Origin: Aureobasidium sp. EXF-3400
Lineage: Eukaryota > Ascomycota > Dothideomycetes > Dothideales > Saccotheciaceae
Assembly: GCA_024195585.1 (NCBI GenBank)
Contig: SWBL01000183.1
Location: forward strand, 35,767 to 99,766
DNA length: 64,000 nucleotides
Reading direction: 5' to 3'
Shown here piece after piece: positions 11,642-21,817 of this stretch. The notes beneath the pieces are model-generated. The model saw only the letters and a program-made list of their open reading frames with translations. It ran no database searches and was not told the origin of the DNA. The translations under genes and the position numbers were made by a program. Within the stretch, counting starts at the first letter, position 1. The number at the start of each line of letters is the position of its first letter.

Positions 11642-14600
11642 ATGGAAATAGTGCCTATATCATCTTTGTCGCCTTCATCGGCATTGCCTACCGACTGTGG
11701 GTTCAAGGCATTGGTTACACTGCTATGGCCCTTCTCCTCAACGACCGGGCAATGCGCTCTTCTCTTGGCCGATCCGGACGCGCGACAGCGACATCAAAAA
11801 GGCCAAGTACGCGTGCGATTTACTGGACCAAGTGCACGTCAGATCGCTGCATCAGGCATTGGTATTGGGGACAGCGTGCAAGTCGCGCTCGTAGGCGTGC
11901 AATGGTTGACAGAAGCCGATACAGCCCTGGTCAAAACGCCCGGTAGAAGTGTCGATGGCGAGCTCGTATTCAAGAATCGTCTGTACATGACCATCACGCG
12001 AGGCCAGACCGAGCTGAAGACAATCGATGTGAACGAGTTCATCGAGCGCATGTCACCGAAGCCTAGTATGCTACCACCGAGCACGCCCGTCGCCCGATCT
12101 AAGCCTCGCACTTCTTTCGATGCCTATGGAGTCGCCGTATATTCTTCGCCAGCTTTTATGAAGCGTCTCCGACTCTCTGAAGGAGGCACGTCATACTCGC
12201 CCGTACCCGTATCAGAAGACGACGATCAGGACACTGTCACATCGCGAAAGAGACGGAGAGTTTCTTACAAGAACGTTTCTGAATGGAAGTTTGACGCCCG
12301 AGAACCTTCTCCCGAGAAAGACCAGATTGATGTCTTGGATGATGCTGATGGAGACGAGGATTTGGTCGCCGCAGCAGCACCAGAAAAAAGCACTGTAGAA
12401 AATGGTAACGTGACCGAGCACGGGAAAGATCTGGACATGCAAGATGCGGTTGAGCCGACCACAGAGGCGAACCACCAAGCCGAGCAGCATGCTTCTGAGA
12501 CCCGCATCCAAGAAAACACAATACGTTCCGCTCAGGAGACTGTTGTACAAGACCGTTCAGTAGAGATTGCTGAGGATGGACCACTTCAGAACAAGGCCGA
12601 AGCCGGGGCTTCTCTGAATTCTGCAGCAGAATCTCCCAACGCGAAACAGTCAGAAGAGAGTGTGGTTGAAGCAGTGGTTCAACAGCCTGCAGAACCTACG
12701 AGATCAGAACAGACCAGCCCAGGCAGGGCACCACAAGCTTTGGAAAATTCAGTGACCTCCCAGTTCCAGATTTCGACATCTCAAGATATGCCATCTTCAG
12801 CTTTGCCGCGTCTGACCATACTACCTACCGAGAGCGAACTTCTAGAACAGATGGCGCGTGCTCGTACCATTGACAGACCTACAACCCCAATCTTGCAACC
12901 ACTACTCACTGAGGCTTTGCCTTTACCATCGCCCTTCCCGAACAGTGCTCAGAAGATACCTTCACCAGTGGTTCCGAACATAGCAGTAACCTCAAAGATC
13001 ACTGAAAATGAGACAGTTCTGGAAGACGCAGTAGAGACCGCTGCTCACACGAGGCATGTTGATGAGATCCCCCAGGAAATGGCACCAGCTTCCAAACCCC
13101 AGACAAAGATCTCGCAGCAAGGGTCAGGTCAGCAAATAGAAGCAACTTCCCAGACGCCTCGCGTTGTTGCAGATACTTATGATGGCTACGCTGAGGAAAA
13201 CCCTGTCGTGCTGTCGTCTGGTAGCGAGAACGAGGATGATGATGAGGAGAAAGAGAAGGGCGAAGCCGGGTCTTCCGGTCACTTATCAGTGGCTGCTTCT
13301 TCACCAGTCGTTGCAGATGGTCAAATTACATGGCGCTCGAGGGGTGACAGATTCGATGACGAGAGCTCTGCCGATAAAGAGTCTGATGAAGACATGGAAT
13401 CATCTAGTGAAGATTCTGAATCGGACGATGTGTCGTCTGTATACAACTCCGAACAGATTGTAGCTCTGCAAGAACAGAGTGATGACGAAGGCGCCATCGA
13501 AGAACCGGATTGGGATTACCTGGAACGTAAACTTGAGCAAGAAGAGGCTGCTCTTCAACAGTCGAGAGAAGATCTTACTGCCAGAGACGGCGGCCTCATT
13601 GAAGCAGCCGATGGTCTTGAGGAAGGAGATGAAGCAGACGATGCTGTGATGCACGACGACAATTCTGAGCTTGACGAAGAGATGCTGGCCAGAAGCGATG
13701 ACGACAGCGCTGACGATGACTCTGACGGTACAGGATACTTCGACCAGGCTATTTTGCCTGATACTGAAGATGAGTCTGGTGAAGAGTCAGAGATCGACGT
13801 GATGGACCAATCTTATCAACCTTCGATGCCCGAAAATGCCATGTATAGTCATCCATTTGGTCTAGGGGGAGCTCCTACACTGACAGAGACGAGAACGGCA
13901 TTGCCTTCCCAAGCAGTATCTGAAGCTGGCTCTGCATTAGGAGATGAGACCATCGCATGGCGTGACAGAGATGCTGCTGTCGAGGCACTTGATCAACAAA
14001 TGCAACAACGTCAACTTCAACTCCAAACAAATGAACAAGCTGTACAAGTACCTCCAGCTCAACATGTTCCCCCACCATCTTCATCCAGACTCGATGTCGT
14101 CGAGTTGTTAGACGACTCTGACTCAGATGAGGAAGACGTTGATAACGTTGTCCCAGTCCCTCAAGAGACCATTGATTTCTTGCATTCGATCGATTATGTC
14201 AACCATTTGCTCAGGAACAACCAGAAGGATGCTGACCTCGAGCTCAGTGGATCGGTCACTGCTCAGATTCGCTCAGAACTTAAGAAAATCTCAGCCCAGA
14301 TCAACAGCCAGAGCAGCCTTCCGACCAAGTTCAATGCCTTGAGGGCCATCTGCAAGATTGGAATTAATGTGACAGTTGCTGCCGAGAGTAGTAACATGTT
14401 TGCAGAGAGTGTCAAATATCGCCTCAAGGAGGATGAAGTACTCGTCAGCGTTTGTTGGAGAATCTACAACCAGCTTTCGAACGTGGACAGATATCATACA
14501 GGCCAGCCGTCCGATGTACTCGTTGTACTTGAGGAGCTCGAGGAGAAGCGAGATTACTGCTTCCAAGGCTTTACCGAGTTTTTGAAGCAATTCAAGCAGA

Positions 14601-17600
14601 ACTATCATCATATGCCCCTTGAGATGGAACAGCAGCAACTTCGTCAACAGTCCACACCTCCTCTACCCAAAGTGGAAAATCAACATGCACCAGAAGTGGA
14701 TTTACACCCAGCTGTCAAGAACAAAGACAGTGAGCAGAATTCTGCGCCTCAGCTTTTTGAGACCCAGCGAGATCCGATCTCAACCGAATCTACGGGTAAC
14801 GAGGAGCAGCACCTCAGCTCAGCTGTGAAAGAACACACCGAGCAAAGGACTGAGGCACCTGAACAATCACAGATAGAGTCAGAAGTACACACAGCATCGG
14901 AGCAGGCAGACGTGGACACTACGCTTTCCTCAACAAGCCCAGCTCAAGTGGCCGCTGCGTCTGCAGATGTTGTAGGCTCTTCTCAAATTCCATCAATGGA
15001 AAACGATATTGAGCCTCAAAACGACACTGACGCAAACGAATCCGAGATGATGGATGTCGAGGCAGAATCTCTCGAACCTAACGATGAGCATGATATTGAT
15101 CCCGCCTTGCTTGAAGGGGAGCACGAAATTGATCCTGCTTTACTCGAACAGGCAGACCCTGCCGACTATTCAAGACCCGAAGGCTACGAGATTGATCCTG
15201 CATTGCTTCAAGAAGAACATGAGATCGATCCTGTACTGCTTGTAGAGGGTCATGATGATATCCGGTCGAACAGTCATCCAAGACCACTGCAAAGTGACGA
15301 TGCGATGTCCGAAACATCCGAGCTTGCGACCTCCTCAGTCGCCAAGGAAGAGGAGAGCGAGCAGCGAGACGCTGAAGAAGAGGCTACGACTGTAGTGACC
15401 GAGACCGTGGAAGATGAACCTTCGGCACGTCATGACGATGGCGCAGCCATTGTTCAGGTGCATGAAGTTCCTCTCGAATCCGAAGTTCAACAGAGTGTCG
15501 AGACGGACCCTGACACTGTTGAACGAATGGAGGTGGATACCACGCCTTTGCAAGCATCGCTGGAGACCACCGCCCAGATTGAGAACTCACCTAAAGTCAA
15601 AGATGAGTTGCGTCCGCTGTCAAGTCCGAGCTTCAAGACTTTGAGTCCAACTCCAGATGCCGTTCAAGTTCAGCTACCACAGCCTAATGCTCATCCCACA
15701 GCTCAAGGAGTATCGGATATAGACACTCATATGCTTGATCAACCTATTGAGGAGCTCGATCTCTCTCAGGTCGAACCATCCTGGACATCTCGATTCTCAC
15801 AATTCTCACAATCGCGCTCGTCACGCGCACACACCAGGAGTGAGACCATTCCTGATAGCGCCGATGAAGAGGCAACCGATTTGGAAGCGGAGGACATCGG
15901 TACACCTGATGGACCTACTAACGCAGAATCAGCGACCCAAGCTATTTCTCCTCAGGGAACTCAAAGAGAAACCATGATACAGCCATCACAAGAATTAGGC
16001 ACTGCACTATCTCAATTCCAAAACTCAAGACATCGTGCTTCAGACATGCAACCGCAGCTTGCCGCTATAGAAGAAATAACGCTTCCTGGAGATAAGGGTG
16101 TTGCAGAGGAGATGAGATCACAGGCTGGTCTAGACGATGAGTTGCTTGCAGATTATGTTCAAGTTGCACCCGAGCCCGAGGCAGTCTCAGCGTTATCCCC
16201 ACCACGATCAGGACCTTCAACTCCACTGAGCATGAAGAAGCCAGCAAGACCTTTGACATTATTTAGAGGTCGAAAGTCGATTGGTTCGCGAGTGTCCGCT
16301 GCAGGCGACGAGCAAGGGACTCGAGATACTGAGCAGCAAAACCAGGACAACCAACAGCAGGTTCTGCAAGATGAAGCGATGCAAGATTTGTCTTCACGCC
16401 AACCGGAAGTATTTGCGATGACCGAAAAAGTGACAGGGGCCACGAATGAGGCTGAGGGTCAAAGCCAGGAAGGGAATGGTGCTAGCCTGGCGTCAGCATC
16501 TTCTGCAATCTCTGAACCTCAACCACAGAAGGCGCAAGAAGTTACCAAAACCGTAAATGCTACAGTGGCTGCCGAGCCAGAGGTTTCCGCAGCAATCGAG
16601 CAAGCCCCTCAGGTAGAACAAGCCTCTAGTAACTTTCAAATCAAGCCGACACTCAAGCCATTTGCGGAGGTTGAAGCGTCACTCTTTGGCACGCCTGTCA
16701 AAGACAAGACTGCTAAGCCACAGGAGCCTCAATCGGCACCGTCCCAATCCTGGCGTAACGCGCTAAGTTCGAGAACGAGCGAAGTTCCTGTTATTGGGTC
16801 CTGGTTCACTCCCCGGCGCACGACTGAGGTGCAAAAGGCAGCTACCGAACACAAAGCCACGACTTCTAGTACTTCATTTGTAGAAGACACGCCAACAAAG
16901 GCTACAGCCATGCCACAAGCCAAACAGTCTTCTCACGAACGAGTAAAATCAATCTCGCCGCCACCATTGCAACGTTATGCATCTCAAGGCACCTCGACAT
17001 CCCTATCTTACTTCACTCCACTGGCCGGTCTCAACCAGCATCTCAACCAGCAATCCTCTCTGATCGATGTTGTTGCTATCTGTACGACCGCCACTAGCAC
17101 AGCCGAACGTGCCAAGTCGGGTCCCAAGGATTACTACACGACGCTCAGAGTCATTGACCAACCACTCCACGAGTACCACACCGCTTCGCAAGACGAAGGC
17201 GTGAAAGACGTCAAAGTCGAAATCTTCCGTCCCTTCAAACAGAGTCTGCCCACAGCATCGCCAGGAGACGTTGTCTTGCTTCGAGGATTTGTAGTAAGAT
17301 CCCGCAACCACAAGAGATATCTCTTGTCCACTGCTGCCAGCGGATGGTGTGTATGGCGATACGGTGCACCATCTTCTTCTGCTCTAAATTACGAAGGCCA
17401 AGAGGAAGAAGACGATAGACTTGTGTGGGCTAGAAAGGGAACGAGTCAGAGATTTGGCGAGGATGGCGTGAGAGAAGAGGTTACTGGCCCACCAGTTGAG
17501 ATTGGAGATGAGGAGAGGGAGAAAGTCGCAATGGTCAGGACATGGTGGGCAGGTCTGCAAAAGGAGAGTAACGACAAGAGAGAAGAAGATCGCGACATTA

Positions 17601-17614
17601 TCATGATCGATTAG
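11642..17614 (+). CDS. POT1/CDC13-type telomeric ssDNA-binding protein (1990 aa)
   Basis: This single-exon gene encodes 1990 residues. The C-terminal ~200 residues (from about 1790) match the telomeric single-strand DNA-binding OB fold of the POT1/CDC13 family: TPLAGLNQH, DYYTTLRVIDQ, VEIFRPFKQSLP, GDVVLLRGFVV and SGWCVW occur in the family order. The N-terminal ~135 residues look like a second OB fold (LLLADPDARQ, VRVRFTGPSARQI, GDSVQVAL). Between them is a long acidic, Ser/Glu/Gln-rich, probably disordered region. It is broken by a helical island at about 835-1000 and by four IDPALL-type motifs at about 1150-1200. SUMO-interaction-like motifs occur near 521 and 819 and at the extreme C-terminus (DIIMID). 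By family it should act at chromosome ends. Whether it is a Cdc13-like CST subunit or a second POT1-like factor cannot be decided here. Confidence 0.75.
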   Translation: MEIVPISSLSPSSALPTDCGFKALVTLLWPFSSTTGQCALLLADPDARQRHQKGQVRVRFTGPSARQIAASGIGIGDSVQVALVGVQWLTEADTALVKTPGRSVDGELVFKNRLYMTITRGQTELKTIDVNEFIERMSPKPSMLPPSTPVARSKPRTSFDAYGVAVYSSPAFMKRLRLSEGGTSYSPVPVSEDDDQDTVTSRKRRRVSYKNVSEWKFDAREPSPEKDQIDVLDDADGDEDLVAAAAPEKSTVENGNVTEHGKDLDMQDAVEPTTEANHQAEQHASETRIQENTIRSAQETVVQDRSVEIAEDGPLQNKAEAGASLNSAAESPNAKQSEESVVEAVVQQPAEPTRSEQTSPGRAPQALENSVTSQFQISTSQDMPSSALPRLTILPTESELLEQMARARTIDRPTTPILQPLLTEALPLPSPFPNSAQKIPSPVVPNIAVTSKITENETVLEDAVETAAHTRHVDEIPQEMAPASKPQTKISQQGSGQQIEATSQTPRVVADTYDGYAEENPVVLSSGSENEDDDEEKEKGEAGSSGHLSVAASSPVVADGQITWRSRGDRFDDESSADKESDEDMESSSEDSESDDVSSVYNSEQIVALQEQSDDEGAIEEPDWDYLERKLEQEEAALQQSREDLTARDGGLIEAADGLEEGDEADDAVMHDDNSELDEEMLARSDDDSADDDSDGTGYFDQAILPDTEDESGEESEIDVMDQSYQPSMPENAMYSHPFGLGGAPTLTETRTALPSQAVSEAGSALGDETIAWRDRDAAVEALDQQMQQRQLQLQTNEQAVQVPPAQHVPPPSSSRLDVVELLDDSDSDEEDVDNVVPVPQETIDFLHSIDYVNHLLRNNQKDADLELSGSVTAQIRSELKKISAQINSQSSLPTKFNALRAICKIGINVTVAAESSNMFAESVKYRLKEDEVLVSVCWRIYNQLSNVDRYHTGQPSDVLVVLEELEEKRDYCFQGFTEFLKQFKQNYHHMPLEMEQQQLRQQSTPPLPKVENQHAPEVDLHPAVKNKDSEQNSAPQLFETQRDPISTESTGNEEQHLSSAVKEHTEQRTEAPEQSQIESEVHTASEQADVDTTLSSTSPAQVAAASADVVGSSQIPSMENDIEPQNDTDANESEMMDVEAESLEPNDEHDIDPALLEGEHEIDPALLEQADPADYSRPEGYEIDPALLQEEHEIDPVLLVEGHDDIRSNSHPRPLQSDDAMSETSELATSSVAKEEESEQRDAEEEATTVVTETVEDEPSARHDDGAAIVQVHEVPLESEVQQSVETDPDTVERMEVDTTPLQASLETTAQIENSPKVKDELRPLSSPSFKTLSPTPDAVQVQLPQPNAHPTAQGVSDIDTHMLDQPIEELDLSQVEPSWTSRFSQFSQSRSSRAHTRSETIPDSADEEATDLEAEDIGTPDGPTNAESATQAISPQGTQRETMIQPSQELGTALSQFQNSRHRASDMQPQLAAIEEITLPGDKGVAEEMRSQAGLDDELLADYVQVAPEPEAVSALSPPRSGPSTPLSMKKPARPLTLFRGRKSIGSRVSAAGDEQGTRDTEQQNQDNQQQVLQDEAMQDLSSRQPEVFAMTEKVTGATNEAEGQSQEGNGASLASASSAISEPQPQKAQEVTKTVNATVAAEPEVSAAIEQAPQVEQASSNFQIKPTLKPFAEVEASLFGTPVKDKTAKPQEPQSAPSQSWRNALSSRTSEVPVIGSWFTPRRTTEVQKAATEHKATTSSTSFVEDTPTKATAMPQAKQSSHERVKSISPPPLQRYASQGTSTSLSYFTPLAGLNQHLNQQSSLIDVVAICTTATSTAERAKSGPKDYYTTLRVIDQPLHEYHTASQDEGVKDVKVEIFRPFKQSLPTASPGDVVLLRGFVVRSRNHKRYLLSTAASGWCVWRYGAPSSSALNYEGQEEEDDRLVWARKGTSQRFGEDGVREEVTGPPVEIGDEEREKVAMVRTWWAGLQKESNDKREEDRDIIMID
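15085..15246 (+). repeat. four IDPALL motif repeats inside the telomere-type gene
   Basis: Within the acidic middle of the protein the motif E/Y-[ED]-I-D-P-[AV]-L-L occurs four times. The isoleucines are spaced 11, 21 and 11 residues apart, so the motifs form two pairs. The codons differ between copies, which points to protein-level selection or old duplication rather than a recent DNA expansion. Confidence 0.85.
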
Positions 17615-18601
17615 ACTATTCACTACGTAATCTGTATAGGCTCGTCAGGATCATTATCATCTTGCATACTCGAAGGCATTTGCTCACAAGAGCCAGCTTC
17701 TCGCATTATGGCCTTGACGAGAAGGAAGGAGCAAACGAAGCTTACCTCAAAAGGTTAGTTTCGAGTGTTCCTGCCTGTTTCAGCAGCAGCTTTTATAAAT
17801 CGCCAAGTCAACACACTATGGTACAGTAGGATTCGTCCAACCCAAGGGATACGTATGACATGGGTTCAAGATGAGAGCAGGTGGAAAAGGACGTGGATGT
17901 GGAGGAGGGATCAACATGAGATGAGACCTGATAAGGTTGTTCTTGTGTTTTTCGAAAGTTTTCTGAGTTTTTATTTTATTTGTCTTCTTGTTTGACATGC
18001 AGCAAAAGCGAAGGATAGCACCAAGGACAGCACATACAGAACATCACTGAGAAGCAAAGCACGCAGCGAATAAGATGTTTGAGAAATGTCAAGAAAATCA
18101 AAGAACAATGAAGAAACGACAAAACATGCGAGAAAGAAGAACTCCTCTACTCGCCTTCTCCTCCCTCCTTTTCTTTGCCGAATATGCCATGATGATAAGA
18201 TATGTTGCCCCAACGCTCCTTCTTTTCCCCTCCTGAATGCTCTTTCGTTTATAGTGGTCTTGTTTACAAACAGAACCACCACCAGTCCCACAGACCTCCT
18301 TTTTGCCATGCTGCCTTACCGAACCTCCCACGAACAACCATCTTTGCCATCATACGGCATGAAGCAGCAACAAAATAGAACACCCACAATTTGTATAACA
18401 GAATCAAAAACCTTCCCGACCACCCCCACCAGGCGCCGACGCTGACTGACATTGCAATTTTCTGACCAAAAAAAGCAAAACCCATATATATCCCTGCCCC
18501 TTCCAAATTGATTTGGTGTACACGGTCCGGTTTTTCAATACAATGTGTGGTTATCTCCTGTAATGAGGCCTCCTTTCGCCATCCAGGAAGTCTTCAGCAA
18601 T
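17615..18601. other. convergent intergenic spacer
   Basis: Nearly 1 kb separates the 3' ends of the telomere-type gene (plus) and the NRP1-like gene (minus). Purine/pyrimidine-skewed tracts occur around 18.0-18.3 kb. No coherent coding frame or structured RNA was recognised; a long 3' untranslated region of the NRP1-like gene is a plausible content. Confidence 0.45.
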
Positions 18602-20600
18602 CTATGCAGGAGACTTGGAGGGGTTGGTGCCGTTGCGACGAGCATCATCTGAGACGCTAAGACCGCTGAGACCACTGCTCAGGAAGGTGAATGGGTCAGG
18701 GGTGGCCTGTTCGCCAGCGTACATACCACCACCGTTGGAGAAGGAGGAGTTGTTCTGGCCTGCGGAGAAAGCAGCCTCAGCGCGACTGTCGAATCCACCA
18801 GAGGGCATGCCAGCATTGTGGCCGTAGGCAGAGCTCATGGCGGGGTAAGGGGAGGTACCAGCACCAAGACCGGAGGGAAGAGCGTAGGTTGACTGGGGAC
18901 CACCGTAGTTCTGGCCAGGGAAGTTTCCGGCAGAGTTGAAGCCACCTTGCTGAGGAGCATAGGGGGCGGGTCCAGGAGTGCCGGCCATAGAGGGAGGGGC
19001 CATTCCATAGCCTTGGGATCCATCGACCTGCTGGAAGTTGGAATCAGCGACCAGGGCGGCACTTGCACGCGAAGCACCACAGCGAAGACAGCTGACGTTC
19101 TTGGCAAAGTTGTGGTAGTTGCAACCCTCGGCACCGCATCTCCAGTCACCTGCGCGGAAAGGAACGTGAGTGGAACCGCCGCCACGCATGCCACCGCCAC
19201 CCATGTGGTGGTGACCCATGTGGTGTCCAGGAGGACCCATCATGCCAGGGTGGCCGTAGCCGTAGCCGTACATGGGGTCAGGGGCTGCAGCCATGGCGGG
19301 GAAAGAGCAGCGGAAGCAAGCAGTGCGGCGCTGGAAGTTAGAGAAGCCGCAAGAGGGGCAAGTCCAATCACCAGGACGAGGACGGTTCTTGCTGGGAGGG
19401 AAGGCGGTCAGGATATCAGCGGCACGGTCAAGTACGCGCGAGGAAGAAGGTGAGACCTCGATGGCCTTCTCGTTGAGTGCACGGCCGTTCATGCAGAGAG
19501 ATTCGGCAGCCTACAGAGAATGTCAGTCTTGGTGTGGAGTATGAGATTGAAGTATTCAGTATACCTCTTCGTGGGAGGAGAAGATGGCGAAGCCAGTACC
19601 AGTGGGCTTGTGCTGGTCGGGGGTGCGGAGGGTCCAGAAAGCGATGGGTCTACCACCGAATTGAGTGAACCAACTCTCGAGCTCGGACTGAGTGGTGTCA
19701 TGAGGAAGACCGCTCATGTGGAGGACCTTGCTACGCTCAGACAAGAAAGCACGCACATCTGCGCGGGCGTCCATGGGGCGGGTGAGGACATCGGGGTGCT
19801 CGTGGGGGGGCTGAGACTTGCGGATCAGACCGCGAAGGACTCTTGCAAGAGTGACAGCCTCCTCCATGGCACGACGAGGCGAGGCGGGAGCCAGAGCTTG
19901 CAGGTGGAAAGGCAAGTTGTGCTTGATGGGAGCCGAGGATTGGACAGGCTCAACCTCAAGGGCAGCACAGATGTTGGTCAAGGCGCTGGAGCCGAAGGGC
20001 AGCGACTCGGGGTGGTGAGCCTGCCATCTTTGGTACTCGGTGCGCAGGTCGAAGGTGCGCGAGTGCTGCAGGTAGGGGGGGAGGACGACGGCCTTATCGC
20101 GAGCCTCACGGGGCAGCTGGACACGGAGATCCCATGAGTCAAGAGTGACAAAGGCAAACTCATGGTTGTTCTTGACGAGGTGCTCCTGGGCGAACTGGTC
20201 GAAGCGGTTGATGGCATCGCGGAAAGAGCCTGCATTGCGGACGTGCTCCCAGGTAAGCGTTGTAAGGCTGGCTGCACAACGTGTCAATGGATTGAAGACG
20301 TGGTTGGAGGTGGAGGCTTGTCTTACTGCAGAGCGGGGTGATGGGAGTGTTGACGGGCTTGACGAGAACGCTCTCACGGTGAAGCTAGATTGAGATGGCG
20401 GTTAGACGGAGCTTGCAGATAAGAGCGAGGTTTCTTGGTACCTCGTCGCAGTTCTTGGAGTCGAGCAGGATCCAGCCCAGCTCGATGACTTCTGCCGAGT
20501 CCTTGGTCACATAGACACCGTGCTCGTCGCAGGTGGTAGCTACGTGGATGACAACGTAGCGATCGAGGCCACCGCCGGGAGTGGTGGGTGCAGAGGCCAT
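18602..20600 (-). CDS. NRP1: NRP1-like RNA-binding protein (inactive exonuclease fold, RRM, two RanBP2 zinc fingers)
   Basis: Exons on the minus strand are 20442-20600, 20327-20384, 19565-20271 and 18602-19510, giving 610 residues from MASAPTTPGGGLDRYVVI. The architecture is that of budding yeast Nrp1, a stress-granule RNA-binding protein. An ERI-1-like DEDDh exonuclease fold lies at about 12-215 (PLCTSLTTLTWEHV, then FVTLDSWDLRVQL), an RRM at about 250-330 (VLHMSGLPHD, GTGFAIFSSHEEA), and RanBP2-type C4 fingers at about 351-376 (GDWTCPSCGFSNF) and 428-455 (GDWRCGAEGCNYHNF). The tail is Gly/Tyr/Pro/Asn-rich and probably disordered. The exonuclease catalytic Asp and Glu appear replaced (VIHVATTC where active enzymes have an IDFEATC-like run), so the fold is likely an RNA-binding relic. 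The model joins four exons in frame with good splice sites. Confidence 0.85.
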
Positions 20601-21817
20601 TCTGCTGCAAAAAGAAGATTTGGGAGTTGTTGATGTCGGAAGCAGGACGCTCTGGCACAAAAGACAGAACGTGGGTGAGGGCGGTAGCAGGCGGGAAGCT
20701 TCGACAGGTTCAAGGGAAGCTCGACAGAGTTTCAAGACCTGGTGCTTCTCTGACTTCTGCCAACTCACAAGTCTTCACCACTTGACAGCCAAAAGCCCCG
20801 CTAGCGAGCGACAAAGCACGTACCTACTACCGCGAAAGCACCTGCTTGGCCCGTCCATATTGTACATCTGCCGGTCCACCCGCAGAAACCACTATCTAGC
20901 TACTGCTAACCATTCCCTTCTAGCTGCTCACGGGCTGTACAAATTGCTCTTGTGTTGCCAAATGCCGCCTTTCTTGTTTCTTGTTTTTGCTGTGTTTCCC
21001 TCTGTCTCTCGCTCTTTGTTCTCTGAGACACCACACCGCCATGCGTCTTGGCCGCTCGTGGGCCGTCCTCTGGCCATGGATATTAAAAAATTGATTGGCT
21101 TTCTGCACTTGGACCGCAATTCCTGGTAAACGTCCGGCTCATCCCGAGCAATGCATCCCATGTCAACCTCTGTCTTTTTGGGCTCTATGCAGCCGCTCCG
21201 ACTGTGACACGACGTGCCTACTCTACACCTCGCGTGCCCATGTATGATCCAGATGTCACAACCACGCTGCATGCTCCTTCCTGCAGCCATGTGCCAGCTC
21301 TTGATCTTCTGCTCTGTGCCATAGTCTAATCATAGCTAAATTTATACGCGCCTCCGGTATTCCGCGAAACAACCGTGTTTGAGGCACATTGCTTTGTGTC
21401 GCCTAGAACCAAGCTGAAGATTGCTTTGACTTGCACATTCCTGGACTTGGCTTGGAGTCTTTTCAAGGTGGTGCTTGACGTGCGTTCAGCTTAGGACATG
21501 GGATATAGTTGCGGCGGTCTGTATCACAATGCTTCCGACCATGACAATATGCACCATTCTACGAGATTGTGGTCGAGTTAATTTCCGGACGATATTTTTG
21601 GATTGGTCCAATAACACAATGTTGAGGCACGCATAATGAGAGGATGGCTGATACTGGCTCTGCTAGAGAGGTCAAATGGAACCAAGCATAGAGACAGAGG
21701 AACAGTCTAAGGAGCAGACGCAACCAGTCTGGTCTTGGCGAGTCACATGCAGGGACCTCGGGCGTCAGCCCAGATTCAGAAAAAAAGTCGAACTTCTGCG
21801 ACGAGAATATACCAAAA
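20601..21817. other. divergent intergenic region
   Basis: This 1.2-kb region separates the NRP1-like gene (minus) from NOB1 (plus) and should contain both promoters. The frame at 20581-21129 plus has no domain and is partly antisense to exon 1 of the NRP1-like gene. No RNA gene was recognised. Confidence 0.45.

Noticed and set aside
20581..21129. 182-codon plus-strand frame
   Set aside because: Partly antisense to exon 1 of the NRP1-like gene and without any domain.
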